Part shown: positions 8,850 through 17,723 of the stretch, in pieces
Numbering within the stretch: the stretch's first letter is position 1
How the letters are laid out: each line of letters begins with the position of its first letter
NCBI GenBank assembly: GCA_016719055.1
Contig: JADKAW010000044.1
Location: 124,001-188,000, forward strand
DNA length: 64,000 bases
Origin: Candidatus Rhodoferax mariagerensis
GTDB taxonomy: Bacteria; Pseudomonadota; Gammaproteobacteria; Burkholderiales; Burkholderiaceae_C
Direction of reading: 5' to 3'
Program-made: the position numbers and the translations under genes
Notes under the pieces: generated by a model
What the model was told of the DNA's origin: nothing
Database searches by the model: none
The model's input: the letters and a program-made list of their open reading frames with translations, nothing else

Positions 8850-9993
8850 GGGCGGCAAGCTGCGGGGTGTCGCGCTGCAGTTGATGGTGTAGCGCGGTAA
8901 AACGGTGTTCAAGTTGCGTGATTTTCGCAGCAGGCGCGATCAGCCAGGCCAGTACCTCGCGCGCCAGCGCCTGCGGGGTGGCTGCGTCCTGCAGCAGTTC
9001 AGGCACCACAAATTCGGCACTCAGAATATTGGGCAGGCCCACCCAGGGCTGCAGGCGCTTACGCCGCATGATCTGCCACGACAAGCCACCCATGCGGTAG
9101 GCAATGACCATCGGCCGCTTGAACAGCGCAGCCTCCAGCGTGGCCGTACCGCTGGCAATCAGCGTGACGTCGCAAGCCGCCAGCACCGCGTGCGACTGGC
9201 CGGTCACCACGGTCACCCGGTCTTGCAGGCCACAGGCGGTTGCTGCTGCCACGATGCGATCACGCAGTAAGGGCACGGCGGGCACTATGCATTCAATAGC
9301 CGGCAGCGCTTGCTGGATAAGGGCTACAGCCTGAAAGAACGTTATAGACAAATGGCGCACCTCAGACTCGCGGCTGCCCGGCAAAATGGCCAGCACCGGT
9401 GCGTCGGCACGCAAGCCAAGCTGCACTCGCGCTGCGGCGCGGTCAGCGGCCATGGGGATCACATTGGCCAGCGGGTGGCCCACATAAGTGGCGGCAATGC
9501 CATGCTGCGCCAGCAACGCGGGCTCAAACGGGAAGATGCACAGCACATGGTCGACGCTGCGCTTGATCTTCTCCAGCCGATCGGCACGCCAGGCCCACAC
9601 CGAGGGGCAGACAAAATGCACGGTCTTGATACCCTGCTGACGCAGCGCGGCTTCAAGGTCAAGGTTGAAGTCGGGCGCGTCAACCCCGATAAAGATGCCG
9701 GGTGGGTTGGCCAGCAGACGCTTTTTGAGCTGGTTGCGGATGCCCAAAATCTCGCGGTAGCGGCGCAGCACCTCCCAGCCAAAGCCGTGCACGGCGAGTT
9801 TGTGGTGGGGCCACCAGGCCTCAAAACCGCGCTGGGCCATCTGCGGGCCACCAATGCCAAAGCTGTGCAAAGCTGGCCAGCGCTGGCGCATGCCATCGAG
9901 CAACAAGCCGGCCAGCAGGTCGCCCGAGGTCTCGCCGGCAACCAGGGCAGCGTTCAACGCAGAAGTCACAGGGCGGGCCGGCCAGGCAGGCAC
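8821..9993 (-). CDS. lpxB: Lipid-A-disaccharide synthase
   Basis: LpxB joins UDP-diacylglucosamine and lipid X into the lipid A disaccharide at the inner membrane (GT19). The 390-residue protein shows the family pattern: AGETSGDLLAG near the start, GIGGPQMAQRGFE, FIGVDAPDFNL, VCPSVWAWRADR, FPFEP, YVGHPLA, LPGSRESEVRHL and ASGTATLEAALF. The stop of lpxA and the start of lpxB share base 9993. A repeat core (9296-9327) lies in the coding sequence and encodes VALIQQALPAI without changing the expected spacing between conserved blocks. Confidence 0.97.
   Translation of the reverse strand: MPAWPARPVTSALNAALVAGETSGDLLAGLLLDGMRQRWPALHSFGIGGPQMAQRGFEAWWPHHKLAVHGFGWEVLRRYREILGIRNQLKKRLLANPPGIFIGVDAPDFNLDLEAALRQQGIKTVHFVCPSVWAWRADRLEKIKRSVDHVLCIFPFEPALLAQHGIAATYVGHPLANVIPMAADRAAARVQLGLRADAPVLAILPGSRESEVRHLSITFFQAVALIQQALPAIECIVPAVPLLRDRIVAAATACGLQDRVTVVTGQSHAVLAACDVTLIASGTATLEAALFKRPMVIAYRMGGLSWQIMRRKRLQPWVGLPNILSAEFVVPELLQDAATPQALAREVLAWLIAPAAKITQLEHRFTALHHQLQRDTPQLAAHAIAQVIHA
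9296..9327 (+). repeat. Interspersed repeat core, copy 2 (in lpxB)
   Basis: ATAGC-N21-GGCTAC, with a GCGCTTG centre typical of the family. The lpxB coding strand reads GTAGCC-N21-GCTAT and gives VALIQQALPAI. One end base differs from the consensus CTAGCC. Confidence 0.6.
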
Positions 9994-10787
9994 TAACGCA
10001 CGATACCGCGCTGGGCCGAAACCTGATCTAAAAATGAGAGCATCATCTGCACGTCAGGTGCGCGCTGGGGCTCGTTTTTGTCTAGATCAGCGATGCGCTC
10101 GCGCGCGGCCTGCAAGGTCAGGTCTTCGCGGTACAAGACTTTGTGCATGGCCTTTACCCCTGCCAGACGCTCTGGAGAGAAGCCACGCCGACGCAGACCC
10201 TCGTAGTTCATTGACCGCGCCGCTGCAGGCTGGCCCTGGCACATCACAAAAGGGGGCAGGTCAGCCAGTAACACCGAACTGATGGCGGTCATGCAGTGCG
10301 CACCAATGCGCACAAACTGGTGCACGCCGGTAAATCCGCCCAGAATGGCCCAATCGCCCACATGCACATGGCCAGCCAGCGTGGCGTTGTTGGCAAAAAT
10401 GGTGTGGTTGCCAACCTGGCAGTCGTGCGCCAGATGCACATAGGCCATGATCCAGTTGTCGTCACCCAGCCTTGTCACGCCGGCATCACCGGGTGAGCCA
10501 ATGTTGAAACTGCAAAACTCGCGGATGGTGTTGCGGTCTCCGATGACCAGCTCGCACGGCTCGCCAGCGTACTTTTTGTCTTGTGGAATGGCACCGAGCG
10601 AGTTGAACTGAAAAATCTGGTTGTCCCGCCCAAGGGTGGTGTGGCCCTCGATGACCACATGCGGACCGACGGTGGTGCCAGCGCCAACTTTGACGTGTGG
10701 ACCAATTAGGCTGTAGGCACCAACGCTGACGCTGCTGTCAAGCTCGGCCGCCGGATCAACGATGGCTGTGGGGTGAATGGCAGTCAT
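9993..10787 (-). CDS. lpxA: UDP-N-acetylglucosamine acyltransferase
   Basis: LpxA transfers a 3-hydroxyacyl chain from ACP to the 3-OH of UDP-GlcNAc, the first step of lipid A synthesis. The 264-residue protein opens with the hexapeptide-repeat helix (IHPTAIVDPAAELDSSV, IGPHVKVG, VIEGHTTLG). It carries MAYVHLAHDCQVGNHTIFAN with the catalytic His, then the helical C-terminal domain starting at NYEGLRRRGFSPE. It lies between fabZ and lpxB. The 11-bp gap to fabZ indicates one transcript. Confidence 0.97.
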   Translation of the reverse strand: MTAIHPTAIVDPAAELDSSVSVGAYSLIGPHVKVGAGTTVGPHVVIEGHTTLGRDNQIFQFNSLGAIPQDKKYAGEPCELVIGDRNTIREFCSFNIGSPGDAGVTRLGDDNWIMAYVHLAHDCQVGNHTIFANNATLAGHVHVGDWAILGGFTGVHQFVRIGAHCMTAISSVLLADLPPFVMCQGQPAAARSMNYEGLRRRGFSPERLAGVKAMHKVLYREDLTLQAARERIADLDKNEPQRAPDVQMMLSFLDQVSAQRGIVR

Positions 10788-10798
10788 GGCGCACCTTT

Positions 10799-11242
10799 TC
10801 AGCTCACTTTGCGCATGGCGCAGGTCAATTCGGCCTCAACGGCCAGTTCGCCCTCAACCAGGGCACGTACCTTGAACTTGAAGATGCCCGCCTTCATGCG
10901 CAGCAACTCGGCCTCCAGGATCAGTTGGTCACCCGGCTCAACTGGGCGTTTGAATCGTGCGCCCTCGATGCCAGCAAAGTAATACACCATGTCGTCGGTG
11001 GGCTGGGTGTCCAGCGCGTCAAACGAGAGCAAGGCAGCGGCCTGCGCCAGCGCTTCAAGCATCAAAACACCTGGCATTACCGGGCGATGCGGAAAATGGC
11101 CCTCAAAAAAGGGCTCGTTCATGGTGACGTTTTTCAGCGCCCGGATCGATTTGCCTTTGTCAATGCTCAAGACACGGTCCACCAGCAAAAACGGGTAGCG
11201 ATGGGGCAGCTTTTTTAGGATTTGGTGAATGTCCATGGTCAT
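10799..11242 (-). CDS. fabZ: 3-hydroxyacyl-ACP dehydratase FabZ
   Basis: The 147-residue hot-dog enzyme dehydrates 3-hydroxyacyl-ACP in fatty acid synthesis and competes with LpxA and LpxD for the same acyl-ACP pool, which fits its place between them. Motifs are LPHRYPFLLVDRVL, FFEGHFPHRPVMPGVLMLEALAQ (catalytic His, and Glu in the following helix) and FAGIEGARFKRPVEPGDQL. The ATG at 11242 overlaps the lpxD stop as ATGA, indicating translational coupling. A second in-frame ATG lies two codons downstream. Confidence 0.97.
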   Translation of the reverse strand: MTMDIHQILKKLPHRYPFLLVDRVLSIDKGKSIRALKNVTMNEPFFEGHFPHRPVMPGVLMLEALAQAAALLSFDALDTQPTDDMVYYFAGIEGARFKRPVEPGDQLILEAELLRMKAGIFKFKVRALVEGELAVEAELTCAMRKVS

Positions 11243-12249
11243 GATTGGGGTGGATGGTTGTTGTTATGGACTTTGACTTGCGACTCCAGCGCACGGATGC
11301 GCTCGCGCAGGCTGGCCAATTGCTTGACCACGGCGGCGTTTTTTTCCCAGGCCGCGTTGTCGTCAATTGGAAACATGCCGGTGTAATGCCCGGGTTTGCG
11401 GATGGAGCGGGTGACCACGCTGGCGGCCGAGATGTTGACACCTTCGGCCAGGCTCAAATGTCCCAGCACAATCGCGCCACCGCCTACCGTGCAATGCGCG
11501 CCAATGTCGGCACTGCCGGCCACGCCCACGCAGCCCGCCATGGCGCTATGGGCACCAACCCGCACGTTGTGGCCAATCTGGATCAGGTTGTCGAGCTTGA
11601 CGCCGTCTTCAATGATTGTGTTTTGCAGTGCGCCGCGGTCAATACAGGTGTTGGCACCAATCTCGACATCGTTGCCGATGACCACGGCCCCGAGTTGCTC
11701 AATTTTTTCCCAGGCACCAGCATTGGGCGCAAAGCCAAATCCGTCGGCACCCACAACCACGCCAGCATGCAACAAGCAGCGTTCGCCAATGATGCAGTTT
11801 TCTCCCAGTGTGACACGCGACTTGAGCTCCGAATTGGCACCCACCGTGGCACCTTGTTCTATGACGCACAGGGGACCAATTTTTGCCGTTGGGTGAATGG
11901 AGGCACTCGGGTGAATCACCGCAGAAGGGTGGATCAAGGCTTGCTCCATTTGGGCGAGACCCCGTTTCCAAAGTTGTGTGACACGCGCAAAGTACAAATA
12001 GGGCTGCTCTGTCACGATACACGCACCGCGCGCCATGGCCAACGCCTCAAATTGCGGTGCAACAATGACGCACAGAGCCTGCGACGCAGGCAATTGACTT
12101 TGGTATTTTGGATGGCTGAGAAAGCTGAGCTGACGACACGTTGCCGATTGCAAGGGCGCCAAGCCCTCTACTTTTAGACCAGGGTCACCATGCAAACGCC
12201 CGCCAAGCGTGTCAACGATCTGACCTAAAGACAGCACCACACGTCTCAA
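11239..12249 (-). CDS. lpxD: UDP-3-O-acylglucosamine N-acyltransferase
   Basis: LpxD adds the N-linked 3-hydroxyacyl chain in the third lipid A step. The 336-residue protein has the N-terminal uridine-binding domain (SLGQIVDTLGGRLHG, FLSHPKYQSQL) and a left-handed beta helix with VVVGADGFGFAPN, CIDRGAL and IQIGHNVRVGAHSAMAGCVG (catalytic His in the last). The first codon of the frame is TTG at 12249. GTG codons at 12240 and 12237 would give the more usual N-terminus and are good alternatives. It follows skp by 13 bp and overlaps fabZ. Confidence 0.95.
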   Translation of the reverse strand: MRRVVLSLGQIVDTLGGRLHGDPGLKVEGLAPLQSATCRQLSFLSHPKYQSQLPASQALCVIVAPQFEALAMARGACIVTEQPYLYFARVTQLWKRGLAQMEQALIHPSAVIHPSASIHPTAKIGPLCVIEQGATVGANSELKSRVTLGENCIIGERCLLHAGVVVGADGFGFAPNAGAWEKIEQLGAVVIGNDVEIGANTCIDRGALQNTIIEDGVKLDNLIQIGHNVRVGAHSAMAGCVGVAGSADIGAHCTVGGGAIVLGHLSLAEGVNISAASVVTRSIRKPGHYTGMFPIDDNAAWEKNAAVVKQLASLRERIRALESQVKVHNNNHPPQS

Positions 12250-12262
12250 GTCAATGAAGGGT

Positions 12263-12775
12263 TCACTTGCCGGCTGAAGCGTTCAATGCCTTGATCACCT
12301 TCTCGGTGACGTCATGCTTGGGGTTGACATACACAGCGTCCTGAAAAATAAAATCATATTTTTCAGCGATGGCCATTTCCTTGATGACTTTGTTGGCACG
12401 CGCGATGACTTGCTGCAATTCTTCGTTTTTGCGGGAATTCAGGTCTTCCTGGAACTCGCGACGTTTTCTTTGAAAATCACGATCCTGGTCCATCAGCTGC
12501 TTTTGCCGGGTCAGACGCTGTGCCTCAGGCAAGGTGGGGGCTTCTTTCTCAAACTTATCCGCGGTCGATTTGATGTTGGCACCCAGATCAGTCAATTCTT
12601 TTTCACGCTTGGAAAATTCCTGCTCCAGCTTGGTTTGCGCCGCTTTGGCCATGGCAGCTTCTTTGAGTACTCGGTCGGTGCTGACAAAGCCGATGCGAAT
12701 TTCTTCCGAATGCGCCGAAAGCAAAAACAATCCGCTAACCAGCAGTAAAGAGACACTTTTTAAAAATTGATACAT
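12263..12775 (-). CDS. skp: OmpH/Skp-family periplasmic chaperone
   Basis: The 170-residue protein has a signal peptide (MYQFLKSVSLLLVSGLFLLS) followed by IRIGFVSTDRVLKEA and a long charged helix pair rich in Lys, Glu and Gln, the tentacle architecture of Skp. Skp trimers hold unfolded outer-membrane proteins in the periplasm and deliver them to BamA, which is encoded immediately upstream. The start and the bamA stop share base 12775 (TAATG), so the two should be translated together. Confidence 0.93.
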   Translation of the reverse strand: MYQFLKSVSLLLVSGLFLLSAHSEEIRIGFVSTDRVLKEAAMAKAAQTKLEQEFSKREKELTDLGANIKSTADKFEKEAPTLPEAQRLTRQKQLMDQDRDFQRKRREFQEDLNSRKNEELQQVIARANKVIKEMAIAEKYDFIFQDAVYVNPKHDVTEKVIKALNASAGK

Positions 12776-15075
12776 TAGAAACTCGTTCCGATTTGAAATT
12801 GCATGGTTTGAATTCTATCGCTGTCAAATTTGCGAATGGGCTTGGCCAAGGCCAGGCGCAAAGGTCCCACCGGTGAAATCCAGCTGATACCAACGCCCAC
12901 CGACGAGCGGAAATTGTTGGCATCTGCGTTGATGGCCAAGCCGCCATCGGGCCCGCCGACCATGCCGATGTCCAGGAAACTGTACATCCGCAAACTGCGA
13001 TCATTGCCGGCACCCGGAAACGGTGCCAGCACCTCAAAGTTCAGGTTGGCCTTGCGCGACCCGCCCACCACGGTGCCACTGATGTCCTGCGGCCCCAGGC
13101 TGCCCTGCTCAAAACCACGCACCGATCCCAGGCCGCCGCCATAAAAATTCTTGAACACCGGAAAAGATCGGTCACCTGCGGCCGTGCCCCAGCCGACATC
13201 GGCATTGAATGCTGCGGTGTACTGCTTGCTCAAAGGCACATACTGCTGGAATTGGTAAGTGGCACGCAGATAACGTGCGTCGCCTGCGAAAGACCACTCG
13301 GCATTGGCGCGCTGCAACCGGCCCTTGGTGGGTGCCAAGGCGCTGTCGCGGCTGTCACGCGCCCAGCCGACGGTGAACGGCAAGGCCGAGCTGGAGTAGC
13401 CGTATTCATTGGCGTAATTCAAATAGGAAGTCGGCAACAGAGTGCCAGGTTCAATGGTGGTTTTTTCGTAGCCAGCACCAAAAAACACCGTGTCGATTTC
13501 AGTGAAGGGCACACCAAAACGCATTGCCGCACCCGAGGTAATCAGCTTGTAATAGCTTTGATCCTGATAGGGGCTGCTGGTCTTTTGGTAGACATCAATG
13601 GTTCTGGAAACGCCGTCGGCAGTGAAGTACGGATCGGTGGTGTTGAGCACCAGCACCCGATTGATCTTGCTGGTATTGACCTGAACGCCCAATGAGTTGC
13701 CCGAGCCAAACGCATTTTCTTGCTTGAGTCCAAATGACAATCCCAAACCGTCGCCACTGGAAAAACCTGCGCCCAGGCTCAAACTGCCGGTGGGCTTTTC
13801 GGTCACCAACAAGGTCAGGTCAACCTGATCCGGGGACCCCGGCACCTCCTGGGTTTCAACTGACACCTCGCCGAAATAACCCAAACGGTCAACACGATCA
13901 CGTGACAGGCGGATCTTGTCTCCGTCATACCAGGACGACTCCAATTGGCGGAACTCACGGCGCACGACCACGTCACGGGTCCGATGGTTGCCAGCCACGT
14001 TGATTTTGCGAACATAGGCACGTCGCGATGGATCAGCCTGCAAGGTCAATGCAACCCGGTTGTTGACACGGTCAATCTCGGGACGCGCCTCGACCCGCGC
14101 AAAGGCGTAGCCAAAATTCCCAAAATAATCGGTAAAGGCCTTGGTGGTGCGGGCCACTTCGTCGGCGTTATAGGCCTGCCCAGGGCGGATGGCGATCAGG
14201 GTCTTGAACTCATCGTCCTTGCTCAGGTAGTTGCCCGCCAGCTTGATGCCGCTGACCACAAAGCGTTCACCCTCGGTGATGTTGATGGTGATATCAATAT
14301 CGGTCTTGTTGGGGGCGATGGCCACCTGAGTGGAGTCGACCTTGAACTCAAGGTAGCCACGCGTCATGTAGTAAGAGCGCAGCGTTTCTATGTCCGCATT
14401 GAGCTTGGCTCTGGAGTAACGGTTGGATTTGGTGTACCAGCTCATCCAGCCACCGGTATCAAGATCAAACAGGCCGCGCAAGGTAGATTCGCCAAAGACC
14501 TTGTTGCCCACAATCCGGATGTCGCTGATTTTGGCTGGTTCACCTTCAGTGACAGTGAAGGTCAGATTGACCCGGTTGCGCTCAATCGGTGTCACTGTGG
14601 TCACCACCTGAGCGGCGTACAAGCTGCGATTGATGTATTGGCGCTTGAGCTCCTGCTCAGCCCGGTCAAGCTGGGCTTTGTCAAACGGCCGCCCGTCCGC
14701 CAGACCCACATCACGCAGTGATTTAACGAGAACTTCCTTGTCAAACTCCTTGGTACCAACAAATTCGACAGAACCCACCGTGGGACGCTCCTCAACCACC
14801 ACCACCAAAATATCACCATTGACTTCAATGCGAACATCCTTGAACAGGCCCAGCCCAAACAAGGTCCGAATGGCGGCAGAGCCTTTGTCATCGGTATACG
14901 TGTCTCCCACCTGCACCGGCAATGATACAAAGATGGTTCCCGGCTCAACCCGTTGCAAACCTTCAATGCGAATATCGCGCACCTTGAAAGGCTCAACGGC
15001 CAAAGCGGTTTGTGACACCAGAACAAGAGAAACCAGGCTGGCGAGCATATTCAGCCGAAAGCGATTAAATTGCAT
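12775..15075 (-). CDS. bamA: Outer membrane protein assembly factor BamA
   Basis: BamA is the essential Omp85 core of the BAM complex, which inserts beta-barrel proteins into the outer membrane. The 766-residue protein has a signal peptide ending near SQTALA, POTRA domains beginning with FKVRDIRIEGLQRVEPGT, and a C-terminal barrel with VRGFEQGSLGPQD in the conserved loop (VRGF) and a terminal Phe in QFQIGTSF. Neighbours skp and the lpx genes form the standard envelope-assembly cluster. The gap to rseP is 48 bp. Confidence 0.97.
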   Translation of the reverse strand: MQFNRFRLNMLASLVSLVLVSQTALAVEPFKVRDIRIEGLQRVEPGTIFVSLPVQVGDTYTDDKGSAAIRTLFGLGLFKDVRIEVNGDILVVVVEERPTVGSVEFVGTKEFDKEVLVKSLRDVGLADGRPFDKAQLDRAEQELKRQYINRSLYAAQVVTTVTPIERNRVNLTFTVTEGEPAKISDIRIVGNKVFGESTLRGLFDLDTGGWMSWYTKSNRYSRAKLNADIETLRSYYMTRGYLEFKVDSTQVAIAPNKTDIDITINITEGERFVVSGIKLAGNYLSKDDEFKTLIAIRPGQAYNADEVARTTKAFTDYFGNFGYAFARVEARPEIDRVNNRVALTLQADPSRRAYVRKINVAGNHRTRDVVVRREFRQLESSWYDGDKIRLSRDRVDRLGYFGEVSVETQEVPGSPDQVDLTLLVTEKPTGSLSLGAGFSSGDGLGLSFGLKQENAFGSGNSLGVQVNTSKINRVLVLNTTDPYFTADGVSRTIDVYQKTSSPYQDQSYYKLITSGAAMRFGVPFTEIDTVFFGAGYEKTTIEPGTLLPTSYLNYANEYGYSSSALPFTVGWARDSRDSALAPTKGRLQRANAEWSFAGDARYLRATYQFQQYVPLSKQYTAAFNADVGWGTAAGDRSFPVFKNFYGGGLGSVRGFEQGSLGPQDISGTVVGGSRKANLNFEVLAPFPGAGNDRSLRMYSFLDIGMVGGPDGGLAINADANNFRSSVGVGISWISPVGPLRLALAKPIRKFDSDRIQTMQFQIGTSF

Positions 15076-15123
15076 TTTTTGAGAACCAAATTTTTGACGG
15101 AATGCCGAAAAATACGGCAGCTG

Positions 15124-16482
15124 TTAACCCAATAGGCGGGAGAGATCGTTAAAAATGGCGATCGACATCATGATCGTCAACAACGCAACACCCCCTTGCT
15201 GGAGGTGTTGCATCCAGCGATCCGACACCGGCCTGCCCGTGACGCCTTCCCAAAGATAATACATCAGGTGTCCACCATCCAGAATTGGCAGGGGCAGCAG
15301 ATTCAAAACTCCCAAACTGACACTGATCAAGGCCAGAAAAACAAGGTATTGCGTCAACCCCAAATTGGCTGATTTGCCGGCGTAGTCAGCAATGGTCAAT
15401 GGACCACTGAGGTTTTTGACCGAAGCCTCGCCAATCAGCATTTTTCCCATCATCTTGAGCGTCAGTGTGGACACATCCCAAGTCTGAACGATGCCACGCC
15501 AAAGTCCGTCGAGCACTCCAAAACGCACCAACACCATTTCAGGCCGGGCACCGACAAAGGCGTTGATGCGGCCAATGGATCCGCTGCCATCCGAAACAAT
15601 CTCGGGAGTCAGGGGCAATTCCAGTACGCCACCATTTCGTACGATTTTCCAGACTTGGGTTTGCGTGCGACCCTCTGCCCCCGAACTGCGGATCAATGCC
15701 CTGAGTTGCTGACCATCCGACACGGGTTGAGCATTGACCGCAAGCACTTCATCTGCCGGCAACAGGCCCGCCCGTGCGGCAGCGCCACCGTCCATGACGT
15801 CACCAATCACGGCGCGGGTGAAAGGTCCCGTCAGCCCGATACGGCTGAAAAGCGCACTGTTAACCTCTGAAACGTCCAGCACCGAGAGCTTCAAAACCGC
15901 TTGACGCTCAATTTGGTCAGCGCCAAGCACCACCAGTTGTGCGTCTTCGCCCTCCAGCACCGCCTGCGTCACAACCCAGCGAAGATCCTCATACGAATTA
16001 ACCCCACTGGGCGTGCCATCGCCATAGCTGGCCCGAAGTACCCGCTCGCCGCCAGCTAAACCAGCCTGACTCACTATCGTGCCGTCGGCAGGTCGTGCCA
16101 GCACGGCAGCAGGCTGATCAACCCCCACCCAGTTGACAACGCTGTAAAGGACCACCGCCAGCAACAAATTGGCCAGCGGGCCCGCCGCCACGATGGCTGC
16201 ACGGCTGCGCAAGGGCTGGTTATTAAAGGCCAGATGCCGCTGCGCCGCATCCACAGGGGCTTCGCGCTCGTCAAGCATCTTGACGTAGCCACCCAAAGGA
16301 AACAAGGCCAGCACAAATTCGGTCGAGTTTGAATTGACCTGCCAGCGCCACAAAGGTTTGCCAAATCCGATTGAAAACCTGAGCACTTTTACACCACAGG
16401 CCAGCGCCATGCGGTAATGGCCGTACTCATGAACAGCGATCAGCAGGGATATCGCGACAATGAAGGCAGGAATGGTCAGCAT
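15124..16482 (-). CDS. rseP: RIP metalloprotease RseP (site-2 protease)
   Basis: RseP cleaves membrane-embedded substrates, classically anti-sigma factor RseA in the envelope stress pathway, and clears signal-peptide remnants. The 452-residue protein has the zinc motif HEYGH in the first membrane helix, two PDZ regions (one around GGAAARAGLLPADEVLAVN) and the third ligand motif LPILDGGHLMYYLWE near the C-terminus. Its place between dxr and bamA follows the usual proteobacterial order. Confidence 0.96.
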   Translation of the reverse strand: MLTIPAFIVAISLLIAVHEYGHYRMALACGVKVLRFSIGFGKPLWRWQVNSNSTEFVLALFPLGGYVKMLDEREAPVDAAQRHLAFNNQPLRSRAAIVAAGPLANLLLAVVLYSVVNWVGVDQPAAVLARPADGTIVSQAGLAGGERVLRASYGDGTPSGVNSYEDLRWVVTQAVLEGEDAQLVVLGADQIERQAVLKLSVLDVSEVNSALFSRIGLTGPFTRAVIGDVMDGGAAARAGLLPADEVLAVNAQPVSDGQQLRALIRSSGAEGRTQTQVWKIVRNGGVLELPLTPEIVSDGSGSIGRINAFVGARPEMVLVRFGVLDGLWRGIVQTWDVSTLTLKMMGKMLIGEASVKNLSGPLTIADYAGKSANLGLTQYLVFLALISVSLGVLNLLPLPILDGGHLMYYLWEGVTGRPVSDRWMQHLQQGGVALLTIMMSIAIFNDLSRLLG

Positions 16483-16504
16483 GGCAGCAGGGATTGACTG
16501 GGTG

Positions 16505-17716
16505 TCATCGTCCGATGCGGGTCACCACCGCCTGAGCCGTCTGCCTGGCCAGCGCGTCCAATGCCAGCAAGTCCTCCAGAGAACCCGGGGATGAGATTTG
16601 CACCGAAGCCAGGGTGTCAGTGTTGACACCGTGAATCTGGTCAAAACGGATCTGGCCTGCCAAAAAAGATGCCACAGCCACCTCGTTGGCGGCATTCAGC
16701 ACCGCGGGGCTGCCTGCGGGCGCACGCAGCACATCCCAAGCCAATTGCAGTCCAGGAAATCTGTCGGCATGACCATGTGCGTCAATAGACTCGAAGGTCA
16801 TATCGCACATGGCACGAAAGTCCAATGCAGAAGCCCCCGAGGCGATGCGCAGCGGCCAGGACAAGCCATAAGCAATGGGTACCTTCATGTCGGGGGTGCC
16901 AAGTTGCGCCACAACCGAATGGTCGCGGTACTGCACCATGGAATGAATCACGCTTTGTGGATGAATCACCACCTCGATGCTGCTGGGTTGCACACCAAAC
17001 AGGTAGCGGGCCTCGATCACCTCCAGCGCCTTGTTCATCATGGTGGCTGAATCCACAGAAATTTTGCGCCCCATGGTCCAGTTCGGGTGGGCACAGGCCT
17101 GATCGGGCGTGATGCTGGCAAAGGTGGCAGGGTCACGGCTACGAAACGGCCCCCCTGATGCAGTCAGAATAATCTTGTCGATTTGACCGGCCCAACTGTT
17201 GGCATCGTCAGGCAGCGACTGAAACACTGCCGAATGCTCGCTGTCGATGGGCAGCAACTTGGCGCCTCCATCGGCCACCGCTTGCAAAAAATAATCACCC
17301 CCCACCACCAGCGCTTCTTTGTTGGCCAACAGCAGGCGCTTGCCGGCGCGGGCTGCCGCCAGGCATGAGGCCAGGCCCGCAGCCCCCACAATCGCCGCCA
17401 TCACGATGTCAACGCGCTCGTCTTTAGCTATTGATTCAATAGCTTCTTTCCCAAACAACACTTGGGTAGACAAGCTATTTGATACACATTTATGCTGCAA
17501 TATCCGGCCATGTTCCGGACTGGCCATGACCACATAAGTGGGCTTGAACTGCAAGCATTGCGCCAGCATCTTGTCTACTTGGGTCGATGCGCTCAAAGCA
17601 AACACCTCAAAGCGCTCGGGGTGCATGGCAATCACCTCAAGCGTGCTCACACCAATCGAGCCGGTTGAGCCCAAAATTGCCACACGCTGGCGTTTCCGCC
17701 TACTTTGCTCAGTCAT
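16505..17716 (-). CDS. dxr: 1-deoxy-D-xylulose 5-phosphate reductoisomerase
   Basis: Dxr converts DXP to MEP, the committed step of the non-mevalonate isoprenoid pathway, using NADPH and a divalent metal. The 403-residue protein has the NADPH fold LGSTGSIGVSTLEVI, LLANKEALVVGG, the metal site PIDSEHSAVFQ, LTASGGPFR and the C-terminal NAANEVAVASFL. It feeds UppS, encoded in the same operon. A possible diverged copy of the interspersed repeat (17439-17470) lies in the variable segment before VDIVMAAIVGAAGL. Confidence 0.97.
   Translation of the reverse strand: MTEQSRRKRQRVAILGSTGSIGVSTLEVIAMHPERFEVFALSASTQVDKMLAQCLQFKPTYVVMASPEHGRILQHKCVSNSLSTQVLFGKEAIESIAKDERVDIVMAAIVGAAGLASCLAAARAGKRLLLANKEALVVGGDYFLQAVADGGAKLLPIDSEHSAVFQSLPDDANSWAGQIDKIILTASGGPFRSRDPATFASITPDQACAHPNWTMGRKISVDSATMMNKALEVIEARYLFGVQPSSIEVVIHPQSVIHSMVQYRDHSVVAQLGTPDMKVPIAYGLSWPLRIASGASALDFRAMCDMTFESIDAHGHADRFPGLQLAWDVLRAPAGSPAVLNAANEVAVASFLAGQIRFDQIHGVNTDTLASVQISSPGSLEDLLALDALARQTAQAVVTRIGR
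17439..17470 (+). repeat. Possible diverged repeat copy (in dxr)
   Basis: ATAGC-N21-GGTAGA on the plus strand. It has the right length, the right orientation relative to the gene and the right reading frame (peptide STQVLFGKEAIE against [LV]A-X7-AI). The GGCTAG end is poorly kept and the centre does not match, so this copy is uncertain. Confidence 0.25.
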
Positions 17717-17723
17717 GAAAGTC

